Assembly: GCF_020404745.1 (NCBI RefSeq)
Contig: NZ_JAIZAP010000002.1
Location: 62,001-126,000 of the forward strand
Direction: 5' to 3'
DNA from: Aquibacillus saliphilus
Lineage (GTDB): Bacteria > Bacillota > Bacilli > Bacillales > Amphibacillaceae
DNA: 64,000 bases
In this document: positions 1 through 8,974 of the stretch, piece by piece
How positions within the stretch are numbered: the first letter of the stretch is position 1
How the letters are laid out: every line of letters begins with the position of its first letter
Position numbers and translations under genes: made by a program
The notes under the pieces: generated by a model
What the model saw: the letters and a program-made list of their open reading frames with translations, nothing else
Databases searched by the model: none
What the model was told of the DNA's origin: nothing

Positions 1-735
1 CAAGCTACACAAACGAACTATGCTCAGTCAGCCGATGGAGACACTGAAATTCCGGTAACTGGTGTTCGTAAAGCCATTGCCCAAAATATGGTCCGTTCGT
101 CAACGGAAATCCCACATGCATGGATGATGGTTGAAGTTGATGTGACGAACTTAGTTAAATACCGAAGTAGTGTTAAAGATAAGTTTAAAAATGAGGAAGG
201 GTATAACCTAACTTTCTTTGCGTTCTTTGTAAAAGCAATCGCAAAGGCCATAAAAGAATTTCCGCAAGTCAACAGTTCGTGGGCAGGGGATAAGATTATC
301 CAGCGTAAGGATATTAACATATCAATCGCAGTTGCAAAAGGCCAAGAATTATTTGTACCAGTAATTAAGTACGCAGATGAAAAAAGTATTAAAGGAATTG
401 CTAAAGATATCGCTGCACTAGCAGGTAAAGCGCGCAACGGTAAATTAACTTCAGAAGATATGAGCGATGGGACCTTCACGGTAAATAACACTGGTTCGTT
501 CGGTTCAGTTCAATCAATGGGAGTAATCAACTATCCACAAGCAGCAATATTACAAGTGGAATCTATCGTGAAAAGACCAGTAATCATCGATGATATGTTT
601 GCCGCAAGAGATATGGTTAACCTATGTTTATCATTAGATCACCGAGTATTGGATGGTTTAGTATGCGGCCAGTTCCTTGCTAGAGTTAAAGAATTATTAG
701 AAAACACGACAAGTGAAAATACACCAATATATTAA
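1..735 (+). CDS. bkdB: Branched-chain 2-oxo acid dehydrogenase E2 subunit (3' part)
   Basis: The frame is open from base 1, so the gene begins before the window; only the C-terminal 244 residues are visible, holding the catalytic acyltransferase domain. This domain passes the branched-chain acyl group from lipoyl-lysine to CoA in the oxidative breakdown of Val, Ile and Leu, feeding branched fatty acid synthesis. The active-site motif HRVLDG is intact, with its His codon at 640-642. The run through NTGSFGSVQSMGVINYPQAA matches B. subtilis BkdB more closely than the pyruvate dehydrogenase E2. The lipoyl and E1/E3-binding domains lie outside the window. As bkdB is usually the last gene of the bkd operon, the strong terminator right behind it fits. 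Family is certain; the choice of BkdB over other E2 types is fairly sure. Confidence 0.93.
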   Translation, partial: QATQTNYAQSADGDTEIPVTGVRKAIAQNMVRSSTEIPHAWMMVEVDVTNLVKYRSSVKDKFKNEEGYNLTFFAFFVKAIAKAIKEFPQVNSSWAGDKIIQRKDINISIAVAKGQELFVPVIKYADEKSIKGIAKDIAALAGKARNGKLTSEDMSDGTFTVNNTGSFGSVQSMGVINYPQAAILQVESIVKRPVIIDDMFAARDMVNLCLSLDHRVLDGLVCGQFLARVKELLENTTSENTPIY

Positions 736-741
736 GTTGTA

Positions 742-777
742 AAATCCGGGATGAATCCAACTCCTGGATTTTTTTTT
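742..777 (+). terminator. Terminator of the bkd operon
   Basis: Ten-base-pair stem with one G-T pair (arms AAATCCGGGA and TCCTGGATTT), 10-nt loop, then a run of T. It sits 6 bases after the bkdB stop codon. Confidence 0.85.
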
Positions 778-882
778 GTGGTTTTTGCTGATTTGAAATG
801 GAATAAAGTAGTCAAATTTATGTCCCAAGGATAACTACCCATGAATACTATATGTAGGAATTCTAAATAAGGGGAGATTAAT

Positions 883-983
883 TTGTCACACAATCAGGGA
901 ACGTTAATAAATATCCTATTGAATTGACTGTAGTTATTGGGATGGTACTTTTATGGATAAATCAAGTAGGTCCAGTGTTTTAA
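883..983 (+). pseudogene. Possible frameshifted small membrane-protein ORF
   Basis: A TTG at 883 has a well-spaced GGGGAG upstream and opens a 14-codon frame ending at 927. The frame one base back then continues as a hydrophobic segment (TVVIGMVLLWINQVGPVF) to a stop at 983. Read together with one frameshift this would be a protein of about 33 residues with one membrane segment. I do not recognise the family; chance is a serious alternative. The rest of 778-1139 shows only AT-rich sequence and a possible TATAAT box at 1082-1087. Confidence 0.2.
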
Positions 984-1151
984 GAAGCTGATAGGTATTG
1001 ACTGTCTAACTAAGAATTTAACTGAATGAATCTAATTTAATCTTATGATGTTTTATATGAAAACTGATGGAATCTTTCCGTTATAATAATAGTAGTACAT
1101 GTAGAAGTTATCGTTGACTTTAGCAAGGCAATTCTAGGAGTGAATTATTAT

Positions 1152-1880
1152 ATGTATCAATTTTTTAGTAATATTAGTAACTTTCTTAGTTCTCCTTTTC
1201 TAAGTTTAGCTAACCAATGGGAAGCAGTTCCTATCTTATCAGCATTGTTACTTGGAATTGTAGGGGCTGTTGCCCCGTGTCAATTCACCGGGAATTTAGG
1301 TGCAATTACTATCTTTGGTAATCGTTCGTTACAGAAAAATATACCATGGGTATATATCTGCTTTTTTATACTTGGTAAAATTCTTGTTTTTTCAGGATTG
1401 GGACTTATTGTTTGGCTTCTAGGAATGGAGTTTCAGTCAAGTTTTACAGCAATTATCCCAGTTATTAGAAAAGCAATAGGACCGGTTTTGATTCTTATAG
1501 GAATTTTCTTGGCCGGTTTTTTAAAGTTTCATTGGAGTATTCATCTAGGAAAAATTCCAGAGAGATATATAAAGGACAGTAAACTAGGAAGCTTTTTAAT
1601 GGGAGTTAGCTTCACATTGGCGTTTTGTCCCACTATGTTTATCTTATTTTTTATTACTCTTATGCCGATTGTTCTATCTACAACTTATGGCGCAATTTTA
1701 CCAACTGTCTTTGCTCTTGGTACCTCAGTGCCACTATTAATTGCGATATTCTTAATTTGGTATTTTGAACTAGGTGGTACTTTTATGAAAAAAGGAAGAA
1801 GAATAGGTAAAATGGTACAAATTGCTGCCGGATGGGTATTAATTTTCTTAGGAGTCTTAGACACGTTAACTTATTGGTAA
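1152..1880 (+). CDS. CcdA/DsbD-like membrane protein
   Basis: A protein of 242 residues with about six hydrophobic segments. It belongs to the DsbD-beta/CcdA superfamily, which carries electrons across the membrane from thioredoxin to outside thiol proteins. The two Cys-Pro-type motifs expected for the redox pair are visible: APCQFTGN in the first membrane segment and AFCPTMF in the middle of the protein. The start is placed at the ATG at 1152 because the AGGAG at 1136-1140 lies 11 bases from it, while the in-frame GTG at 1140 overlaps the AGGAG. It stands alone between terminators. A partner thioredoxin-like protein is not adjacent, so the substrate is unknown; cytochrome c maturation and copper-related functions are both possible. 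Confidence 0.8.
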   Translation: MYQFFSNISNFLSSPFLSLANQWEAVPILSALLLGIVGAVAPCQFTGNLGAITIFGNRSLQKNIPWVYICFFILGKILVFSGLGLIVWLLGMEFQSSFTAIIPVIRKAIGPVLILIGIFLAGFLKFHWSIHLGKIPERYIKDSKLGSFLMGVSFTLAFCPTMFILFFITLMPIVLSTTYGAILPTVFALGTSVPLLIAIFLIWYFELGGTFMKKGRRIGKMVQIAAGWVLIFLGVLDTLTYW

Positions 1881-1928
1881 AAGTGGATCTTTTAAGATTA
1901 AATTTGAACAGTAATTTTTTTGTAGGTA

Positions 1929-1971
1929 CACAGAAGTCGCTACTTTACGCAGCAATTTCTGTGTGCTTTTT
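1929..1971 (+). terminator. Terminator after the CcdA-like gene
   Basis: Arms CACAGAA and TTCTGTG at 1929-1935 and 1957-1963, with further pairing inside and a short TTTT after the stem. Weaker than the other terminators here. Confidence 0.5.
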
Positions 1972-2104
1972 AGATTTCAAAATAATTTCAATTTGTTAAC
2001 AAAAGTAACATCTATATGACGTTTTTAAAAAATACACCTAGTCTGTACATATTTAAATTATACTATTGTTAGGAATCAACTGACTTCTTAGAAAGGTGTT
2101 CAAC

Positions 2105-3277
2105 ATGAATAAGTGTATAACTATTATTGTATTAATTATTTTAATAAATCAGCTATCTATAGCAGAAGCAGATGCTCATCAAAGTTCGAAGACACCAAAT
2201 ATAGTAAGTGAATCAGCGCTTTTAATAGATGAAAAAACTGGACAAGTTTTATATGAAAAATACCCAGATAATGAAATGTACCCTGCTAGTTTGACCAAAA
2301 TTGCAACGGCAATTTATGCAATCGAAACAGGGGACCTAGATGATATTGTTACAGTTAGTAGAAAGGCAAGGTCAACAGGTGGTTCAAGTGTTTTTTTAGA
2401 TGAAGGAGAACAACTATCATTAAGAAGATTAGTAGAAGGATTAATTATTAATTCGGGCAATGATACAGGCGTGGCTATTGCCGAACACCTTGAAGGTTCG
2501 GTTATGAATTTTTCGGATAGTCTAAATAAGTATCTGAAAAATACCATAGGTGTTAACAATACGAATTTTGAAAATCCACATGGCTTATTTGATCCAGCCC
2601 ATGTAACTACTGCAACTGATCTCGCAAAGATAACTCAATATGCAATGAAAAATAAAGTCTTCAGAGATATAATTGGTACAAAACAATTAAATTGGAATGG
2701 TGAGTCATGGGATACGACACTTTATACACATCATAAATTAATGAGAGAACAACCATATGAAGGAATAACGGGAGGTAAAACAGGATATGTAACGGAATCT
2801 GGATTTACTTTAATAACAACTGCACAACGTAATAATATTAGTCTAATAGCCGTTGTTCTAAAAGCTCCGCAAGTAGATGCCTACAATGATACAACAAAAT
2901 TATTGGACTATGGTTTTGATAATTTTAAGACCAATAAAATCGAACAAGGAAAAGAATATACCGATGAAGAAGGAATAGTATATGAAATTCAAGATGATCT
3001 TTACTTCACACAGTCTGTAGGCGAACAGGTTAAACCTAAGCTATCAAGTGATGGGAAGTTAACCATAAATCAAAAATCGGATGATCTTAATGTGACTTTT
3101 AAGCTATCAAAGAAAGTTGAAGATGAGGAAAAAGATAAGCAGACAAACAAAGTAGATCAGAAAATTGTGGAAGAATCCGAACAAGAGAGTGGTACCTTTC
3201 TAATTGTTTTCGTTATAGTAATCGTTGCCGTCTTTTTTTCCTTAAGGATAAGAAAAAAGATACTATTAAATAGATGA
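2105..3277 (+). CDS. D-alanyl-D-alanine carboxypeptidase (peptidase S11)
   Basis: A penicillin-binding protein of the DacA/DacF class that trims the terminal D-Ala from peptidoglycan side chains outside the membrane. All three active-site motifs are present: the nucleophile box SLTK near residue 62, SGN inside INSGNDTG, and KTG inside GGKTGYVT. The N terminus is a signal peptide (hydrophobic residues about 4-22). The C terminus carries an unusual acidic/lysine-rich stretch and then a membrane segment (FLIVFVIVIVAVFFSL) with basic residues behind it, so it is probably anchored by a true transmembrane helix rather than the usual amphipathic helix. The ATG at 2105 is chosen because GAAAGG at 2091-2096 precedes it by 8 bases; the in-frame GTG at 2096 overlaps that site. 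Single-gene unit. Confidence 0.92.
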   Translation: MNKCITIIVLIILINQLSIAEADAHQSSKTPNIVSESALLIDEKTGQVLYEKYPDNEMYPASLTKIATAIYAIETGDLDDIVTVSRKARSTGGSSVFLDEGEQLSLRRLVEGLIINSGNDTGVAIAEHLEGSVMNFSDSLNKYLKNTIGVNNTNFENPHGLFDPAHVTTATDLAKITQYAMKNKVFRDIIGTKQLNWNGESWDTTLYTHHKLMREQPYEGITGGKTGYVTESGFTLITTAQRNNISLIAVVLKAPQVDAYNDTTKLLDYGFDNFKTNKIEQGKEYTDEEGIVYEIQDDLYFTQSVGEQVKPKLSSDGKLTINQKSDDLNVTFKLSKKVEDEEKDKQTNKVDQKIVEESEQESGTFLIVFVIVIVAVFFSLRIRKKILLNR

Positions 3278-3298
3278 TTTTATTTTTTGGATAGTGAG

Positions 3299-3374
3299 TC
3301 AATTTTATAATTACCAATATCAAGCTATATCCCAATTATATGTTGTATCCTGATGGCGGTTATTATGATATTGA
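3299..3374. repeat. Dispersed palindromic element, copy D (diverged)
   Basis: Imperfect inverted repeat with 17-base arms at 3299-3315 and 3358-3374 (14 of 17 pair). The left arm TCAATTTTATAATTACC is nearly the same as the arms of copies at 51576, 53143 and 63087. Intergenic, just after the carboxypeptidase gene. Confidence 0.5.
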
Positions 3375-3424
3375 TTATTTATCATCTTCAAGTTAGATGA
3401 CACTAACAATACAGATTAGTATAA

Positions 3425-3463
3425 GAAGCCACTTACCTATTTGATAGGTGAGTGGTTTTGTTT
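3425..3463 (+). terminator. Rho-independent terminator
   Basis: Twelve-base-pair stem with one mismatch (CCACTTACCTAT / ATAGGTGAGTGG), 3-base loop, then TTTTGTTT. It lies 150 bases after the carboxypeptidase stop and is the first terminator behind that gene. Confidence 0.75.
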
Positions 3464-3618
3464 GCATTTAATACTAAAAAAGAGAGAAATTGGATTCTTT
3501 AGCATCCAATGGTTGCTTATTTCAAAAAGAATGTCTGCTTAAACTGTATCTACTTTACATTATGAAGAACAATAAACAATAACCATAAATGAAGTGTGTA
3601 ATTTCATATGTTTTTCTC

Positions 3619-3635
3619 ATACATATAGGGGGTAT
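3619..3635 (+). promoter_or_regulatory. Possible CsoR-type copper operator
   Basis: ATACATATAGGGGGTAT, 57 bases before the copper ATPase start, has the GGGGTAT right half of known CsoR operators and a poorer left half. Position and target suit copper-controlled derepression; no csoR gene is in the window. Confidence 0.35.
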
Positions 3636-3692
3636 TTGTCTATTATAACTCTAAATTCATAATTAATAGTACTGACAATAAGGAGGATTAAT

Positions 3693-5801
3693 ATGGATGA
3701 AAAGTATGAAAAGGATAGAAAAAACAATACAAAACATGATAATCATAAACATGTAGATAACAACCAACACCATGAGGATAATATCAATTATGATCATCAC
3801 AAAGATCATGAACATGGTGATCAAGGCCATGATCATGATAACCATGGACATGGTGGGCACGATCATAGCCACATGCTTGATGATTTTAAAAAAAGATTTT
3901 ACATTTCATTAATAGTTACTATTCCTATTTTGATTTTTTCACCGATGATTCAATCATTTTTGGGATATGAATTTAGCTTTCCTGGTGTTATGTATGTTTT
4001 ATTTGCTTTAGCAACTTTCATCTTTTTTTATGGTGGAAAACCATTCTTAACCGGTTCCTATGATGAACTCAAACAAAAGAATCCAGGAATGATGACACTT
4101 ATAGCACTAGCGATCGTGGTTGCCTATGTATATAGTTCCTTGACCGTATTTGGGCTTTCAGGGAGTAATTTCTTCTGGGAACTAGCTACTCTTATAGTTA
4201 TCATGCTGCTAGGTCACTGGATCGAAATGCGATCAGTAATGGGTGCATCTAATGCACTTGAAGAATTAGTAAAAATGATCCCCTCAGAAGCTCATCTAAT
4301 CGGTGAAAATGGTGACATGAAAGATGTTAAGGTGGATCAATTAGTGCAAGGAAATAAGGTGCTTGTCAAACCCGGGGAGAAAGTCCCTGTTGATGGATTA
4401 ATTGAAAAAGGACAATCAGATGTAAATGAATCGATGCTAACGGGTGAATCAGTACCAGTTGAAAAAACTACAGATGATCAAGTTATAGCAGGATCGATAA
4501 ATGGGGAAGGCTCTTTGACGCTCCAAGTTGAAAAGACTGGAGAAGACAGCTACCTATCTCAAGTAGTCAAAATGGTAAAAGAAGCACAGGAGTCTCGTTC
4601 TAAAACACAAGACTTATCTAATCGTGCAGCTAAATGGCTATTTTATCTAGCGCTATTTGCTGGTTTCACTACACTAATTGTTTGGTTAGTGATAGGCTTT
4701 CCGTTTGATTATGCGTTAGAACGGATGGTAACAGTCATGGTCATTGCTTGTCCCCATGCACTGGGTCTGGCAGCGCCATTAGTAGTTGCGAGATCAACTG
4801 CATTAGCGGCAAAGCGAGGACTATTAATTAGAAATCGAGCAAACTTTGAGGAAGCAAGAAATATACAATCGATTGTATTTGATAAAACAGGTACATTAAC
4901 TGAAGGTGAATTTGGTATAACAGAAATTGTTACTGAAGAAGGGTATCAGAAAAACGATTTGTTACAAATTGCTGCCTCACTTGAAGCGCAATCAGAACAT
5001 CCAATTGCAAAAGGCATAGTAGAAGAGGCTAAAAGCCAAAAACTTACTTTAACTGAGCCTGAAAAATTCGAATCAATGACAGGAAAAGGGTTAAAAGGAG
5101 TTATAGCCGGAAAAGAAATATTAATTGTAAGTCCAGGATATGTGGAAGAAAAACAAATAAGCTATCAAGCGCAAAAGTTTGAGGAATTCTCCGAAGAAGG
5201 TAAAACAGTTGTATTCGTATTAATAAGTAATGAATTGGCAGGGATGATTGCCCTAGCAGATAAAGTAAGGGAAAGTGCAGAGCGAGCAGTCTCTCGTTTG
5301 AAGGATTTACATGTGCAATCGATCATGTTGACTGGAGACAATTCTAAAGTTGCCCAGTGGGTAGCTAATCAATTGAAATTAGACGAAGTCATCGCAGAAG
5401 TGTTACCACATGAAAAGGCCGAGAAAATAAAAGCATTAAAAAGTCAAGGATTAAAAATTGCGATGACAGGTGATGGTGTTAATGATGCACCTGCTTTGGC
5501 AAATGCGGACCTTGGTATAGCCGTAGGAGCTGGTACAGATGTAGCGATGGAAACAGCTGATGTGATTTTAGTGAAAAGTAATCCCGAAGATGTTGTTTCG
5601 ATTCTTGAGCTATCAAAATCAACGTATAAAAAGATGATTCAAAACCTTTGGTGGGCCGCTGGATATAATATAGTAACCATCCCACTTGCAGCTGGTATTC
5701 TTTATCCGTTAGGAATTGTATTAAGTCCTGCTGTTGGTGCTGTATTAATGTCATTAAGTACGGTTGTAGTTGCAATTAATGCTCGGTTGTTTAAAGGATA
5801 A
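3693..5801 (+). CDS. copB: Copper-exporting P1B-type ATPase (CPH type)
   Basis: A heavy-metal P-type ATPase of 702 residues. Residues 1-62 are extremely rich in His and Asp and replace the usual HMA metal-binding domains; about eight membrane segments follow. The metal-site motif in the membrane is CPH (residues 353-355), which marks the CopB subgroup rather than the CPC subgroup of CopA. The actuator loop TGES is at 250-253, the phosphorylated Asp in DKTGT at 397, the nucleotide-binding HP motif in SEHPIAKG, and GDGVND at 593-598. It should pump copper (Cu+ or Cu2+) out of the cell. The start has AAGGAGG well placed. A CsoR-like half-site lies upstream. It is monocistronic: a strong terminator follows. 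Confidence 0.93.
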   Translation: MDEKYEKDRKNNTKHDNHKHVDNNQHHEDNINYDHHKDHEHGDQGHDHDNHGHGGHDHSHMLDDFKKRFYISLIVTIPILIFSPMIQSFLGYEFSFPGVMYVLFALATFIFFYGGKPFLTGSYDELKQKNPGMMTLIALAIVVAYVYSSLTVFGLSGSNFFWELATLIVIMLLGHWIEMRSVMGASNALEELVKMIPSEAHLIGENGDMKDVKVDQLVQGNKVLVKPGEKVPVDGLIEKGQSDVNESMLTGESVPVEKTTDDQVIAGSINGEGSLTLQVEKTGEDSYLSQVVKMVKEAQESRSKTQDLSNRAAKWLFYLALFAGFTTLIVWLVIGFPFDYALERMVTVMVIACPHALGLAAPLVVARSTALAAKRGLLIRNRANFEEARNIQSIVFDKTGTLTEGEFGITEIVTEEGYQKNDLLQIAASLEAQSEHPIAKGIVEEAKSQKLTLTEPEKFESMTGKGLKGVIAGKEILIVSPGYVEEKQISYQAQKFEEFSEEGKTVVFVLISNELAGMIALADKVRESAERAVSRLKDLHVQSIMLTGDNSKVAQWVANQLKLDEVIAEVLPHEKAEKIKALKSQGLKIAMTGDGVNDAPALANADLGIAVGAGTDVAMETADVILVKSNPEDVVSILELSKSTYKKMIQNLWWAAGYNIVTIPLAAGILYPLGIVLSPAVGAVLMSLSTVVVAINARLFKG

Positions 5802-5810
5802 AAACTAAAT

Positions 5811-5856
5811 TTACAACTTGGCTCCTTGGTAACCCGTAGAGCCAAGTTGTTTTATT
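5811..5856 (+). terminator. Terminator after copB, probably bidirectional
   Basis: Perfect 11-bp stem (CAACTTGGCTC / GAGCCAAGTTG) at 5814-5824 and 5839-5849, then a T-rich run. It lies between convergent genes. Confidence 0.85.
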
Positions 5857-5871
5857 ATTTTCTATAGAATG

Positions 5872-6861
5872 TCAAATATCTACGTGAGTGCCGTTACCAG
5901 ACTTGAGTGCTTTTTTATATAATAAATCAGCCACGATGATATCAGCCACAGCTAATCCAACCGACTCAAACAAGGTAATCTCTTGGTCATTAATACGGCC
6001 AGTTAGTTTACCATCGATTAGTGTACCTAACTCACCGTCCAAGTCACTAGCTTGAAATACACCTTCTTTTATTGGTATTTGTAAGTCTCCCGTTTCCTCT
6101 AAGGCAGCACTTATTGATTCCACAAAAATTTTATCAGCGGTGGCGACTATTTGTGAGGGTATTTCTTGCATAGTAGGTTGGAATGCTCCTACCGCATTAA
6201 TATGGGTGCCTTGCTTAACGCTGTCAGCGGAGAAAACTGGTGTAGTTGAACCGGTAGATGTAACGATAATATCAGCCTTGGCGACCGCTTCATCGGCATC
6301 ACTTAGTACAGTAATAGTTAAGTCATCAGTACTGTATTGTCTCAGTAATTCCTCTCGAAACTCTTCTGCCTTTGACCGGGTACGATTCACCAAGAATATT
6401 TCCTTAATTGATCGAACAGTCATGATAGCCTCAACTAGTCCTGGTGCCTGTTCTCCAGTACCAATCACAGACAAGGAACTCGAGTCTTCACGGGACAACA
6501 ATTTCGTAGCAAGCCCGGATACAGCTCCAGTTTTGATAACAGTTAAATAAGATCCTTCTAGCAATGCTAAAGGTTCACCTGTTTCGATGTCGGAAAGGAA
6601 GACAACACCATGAATGCTTTTTTTTCCTACTTTTATATTATTTGGAAAGGAATTAACCTGCTTTAGGCCCATTACCCCAGCATCTGGAGCAACTGATGGC
6701 ATCGTTAATGACTTTCCTTGAAACTTTTCAACAGGAAGGGTACTTCTAATCGGTGTTTCTGTTCGCCCAGCAGAGTATTCTTGTAAGGCGGTTGCACAAG
6801 CATCAATTACTTCTTTCATATTCATAACACTTTTTTGTTGATTAGCATTAATAACTAACAT
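5872..6861 (-). CDS. Ornithine cyclodeaminase/mu-crystallin family protein
   Basis: A protein of 329 residues with the layout of the OCD family: an N-terminal substrate half with the conserved lysine in GLKQVNSFPNN (about residue 68) and a Rossmann NAD(P) half with the glycine motif VIGTGEQAPG (about 132-141). Family members act as ornithine cyclodeaminase, imine reductase or alanine dehydrogenase, so the substrate cannot be fixed from sequence. The start has AAGGAG seven bases upstream. It lies 71 bases behind the DMT exporter on the same strand; the two may be co-transcribed, suggesting an amino acid that is both modified and exported. That link is inference. Confidence 0.85.
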   Translation of the reverse strand: MLVINANQQKSVMNMKEVIDACATALQEYSAGRTETPIRSTLPVEKFQGKSLTMPSVAPDAGVMGLKQVNSFPNNIKVGKKSIHGVVFLSDIETGEPLALLEGSYLTVIKTGAVSGLATKLLSREDSSSLSVIGTGEQAPGLVEAIMTVRSIKEIFLVNRTRSKAEEFREELLRQYSTDDLTITVLSDADEAVAKADIIVTSTGSTTPVFSADSVKQGTHINAVGAFQPTMQEIPSQIVATADKIFVESISAALEETGDLQIPIKEGVFQASDLDGELGTLIDGKLTGRINDQEITLFESVGLAVADIIVADLLYKKALKSGNGTHVDI

Positions 6862-6932
6862 TAGATATCTCCTTCTTATTGTACTAACAGGTTCTAATTT
6901 TATTTATATGAACACCATATTAATGGGAAAAT

Positions 6933-7814
6933 TTAATTATATTCTAATTTCACCTTCTTTTTCCCTGATAAATAAACACCTGCTAAAATAAATAATAACC
7001 CAAATAGTAAATTGGTTGATAACGGCTCGTCCAAAAGCAAAGCACCCCATAACATTGCGGTAACCGGTACTAGATAGTAAACGGATGTTGCGAATTCTGC
7101 ACTCTTTTCTTTAACCATATAAAAGAATAATATATTAGATATGCCAGATCCAAAAATACCGAGACCAATTATTGCAACAATCGGAGTTAACGATGAAAAT
7201 GCACTTGACGGAAAGGAGGATGTTAAGGTCATACCGAGAAAACTGAAGACTGTACCTACTGTTAGTGTCGCTATGGAGACTACAAGGACAGAATCTTGAT
7301 TCAAATGTTTTTTGGCATACTGTGAGGCAATCCCGTAACAAATAGTAGCTAAAAGCATTGTGCCAATTCCAATGAAATCATCACCAAATAGCTGAATAAC
7401 GTTAAATTCGAGCAAAATCAAGATACCAACAAATCCGATGATAATGCCAATCCACTGTTTATTCGATAATAATATAGAAAAAAATAAAAATCCAATCAAG
7501 CTAGTTAAGATTGGTGTCGTTGCATTAAGGATAGCAGCAGTACTACTCATAATTTTCATTTCACTCAGACTGATTAGCATCCAAGGTACGGTTACGTTTA
7601 GCATTCCCACAATAAGTAGGGCTTTCCAAGGTTGTTTTTTCGATAACTCATCTCTTCTTTTTAAAAACAAAATAGCGTATAAAGGTAATACACCAAACAG
7701 ACATCGTAAAAAGACTATTGCCCATGGTCCTGCGTAGGGAAGAAGTAATTTAATAAATAAAAAAGACATCCCCCAAATAAAACTAAGTGTTAGTAACGCG
7801 CCGTATGGTTTCAA
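6933..7814 (-). CDS. EamA/DMT-family transporter
   Basis: A protein of 293 residues made of ten hydrophobic segments in two repeats of about 140 residues, the drug/metabolite transporter (EamA) fold. The opening GALLTLSFIWGMSFLFIK and the proline/glycine pattern at the repeat boundary are typical. The usual role is export of amino acids or small metabolites. The C terminus ends in a short lysine-rich tail. It precedes the cyclodeaminase-family gene in the same direction. No regulatory gene is next to it. Substrate is unknown. Confidence 0.88.
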   Translation of the reverse strand: MKPYGALLTLSFIWGMSFLFIKLLLPYAGPWAIVFLRCLFGVLPLYAILFLKRRDELSKKQPWKALLIVGMLNVTVPWMLISLSEMKIMSSTAAILNATTPILTSLIGFLFFSILLSNKQWIGIIIGFVGILILLEFNVIQLFGDDFIGIGTMLLATICYGIASQYAKKHLNQDSVLVVSIATLTVGTVFSFLGMTLTSSFPSSAFSSLTPIVAIIGLGIFGSGISNILFFYMVKEKSAEFATSVYYLVPVTAMLWGALLLDEPLSTNLLFGLLFILAGVYLSGKKKVKLEYN

Positions 7815-7969
7815 ATAAATCCCTCACTCTTAGTATTCATATTGTCGCAATCATGTAATTAAACATATATGGATTAGTTTCAATCATCATATTTTGTACA
7901 TGAATGTACTATATTAAGCTTGCCAGTTGATACAAGTTAAAGCAACTAGTTAAACTTAGGACAGGTAAC

Positions 7970-8006
7970 AAATAGTCGAGTGGATGTATGATCCACTCGA
8001 CTAGAT
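7970..8006 (-). terminator. Terminator of the GntR/ABC operon
   Basis: Perfect 12-bp stem (AGTCGAGTGGAT / ATCCACTCGACT) with a 5-base loop at 7974-8002, just behind the last permease gene. The T-run is poor (ATTTGTT). Confidence 0.6.
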
Positions 8007-8017
8007 TAATTTTAAAT

Positions 8018-8974
8018 TTATGCGGCCACATCTCGTTTGGCAAATACACCAAATGCAAATAAATGGAAAATAAAGAAGTAAACTAGCAGCATAAAAATTG
8101 AAAATGAAAGTGTCATTCCATCTATTGGTGGGACACCGTCAAAATAAACGCTTAAGTCTGTGTTGGCAAATAAAATATATTTTGCCCACTCAAATCTACT
8201 TGCAAGTAACATCGTTGCTGTACCGCCCATAAATAAGAGGAACAAGGAAATTCCAACCGCAAACGAGCTGTTTCGAAACACCGAAGAAATCATAAAGGCC
8301 ATTGTGGCAATCATTAATAAATCAATTGAACTTAAGAAATATTCACCTACTAGATTGATAGCAACATTTCGTTCAACAACTTCACCATTACTGTAGGCTA
8401 GGTGTGAGACATCGCTTGAGGGAAGTCCAAATAGGATTAACCCAACAATAGAAGAAAAGAGATAAATAATTGCTAACATAGAAACCCCAAATAGGAGAAC
8501 AGTAAGGTATTTAGAAAGCAATATCTTCATTCGATTAATTGGTCTGATCAATAGTAATTTGATTGTTCCAGATGAAAATTCAGATGCAACAATACCGGCC
8601 GCAACAATAATAGTAAATAAACCTGCCAGACTAATCAGTGGCTGAGCATCACCGACAAATGACCAGATATGTTGTTCGGATTCAGGAGCGATATCATGTT
8701 GTAAACGGTATTGATTCAGAGCAATTTGTCTTTCATAATGCATTTTTAATTGGGTATTATTTCCACCGATACTGGTTAAGTTTTCTTGATCAGATGTAAT
8801 TTGAGCTTCTATATCTTGTTCCCAGTTTGGATTATCTTGCATGGGATTAGTTTCCTCTTGATATTTAAACAATGCACCTATTCCAATCACTGAAAGTAGC
8901 AGCATCCCAATCATTGCACTTGTACTGATTTTGCGGAATATTTTAATCCACTCGTTGATAATTAGTTTTCCCAT
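8018..8974 (-). CDS. ABC-2 type transporter permease
   Basis: Membrane subunit of 318 residues: one N-terminal membrane segment (about 18-35), an outside domain of roughly 75 residues rich in Asn and Gln, then five further segments. The pattern is that of the BcrB/ABC2_membrane_2 families that pair with BcrA-like ATPases in antibiotic-peptide or lipid export. Its ATG overlaps the stop of the ATPase gene upstream (TAATG), so the two are translationally coupled. Last gene of the five-gene operon starting at 11752. Substrate unknown; cell-envelope stress resistance is the usual role of such operons. Confidence 0.85.
   Translation of the reverse strand: MGKLIINEWIKIFRKISTSAMIGMLLLSVIGIGALFKYQEETNPMQDNPNWEQDIEAQITSDQENLTSIGGNNTQLKMHYERQIALNQYRLQHDIAPESEQHIWSFVGDAQPLISLAGLFTIIVAAGIVASEFSSGTIKLLLIRPINRMKILLSKYLTVLLFGVSMLAIIYLFSSIVGLILFGLPSSDVSHLAYSNGEVVERNVAINLVGEYFLSSIDLLMIATMAFMISSVFRNSSFAVGISLFLLFMGGTATMLLASRFEWAKYILFANTDLSVYFDGVPPIDGMTLSFSIFMLLVYFFIFHLFAFGVFAKRDVAA

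Noticed and set aside
24-491. 155-codon frame opposite bkdB
   Set aside because: Shadow of the bkdB coding sequence; the plus-strand frame has the family motifs.
6140-6550. 136-codon plus-strand frame
   Set aside because: Shadow of the cyclodeaminase-family gene on the other strand, without RBS or domain.
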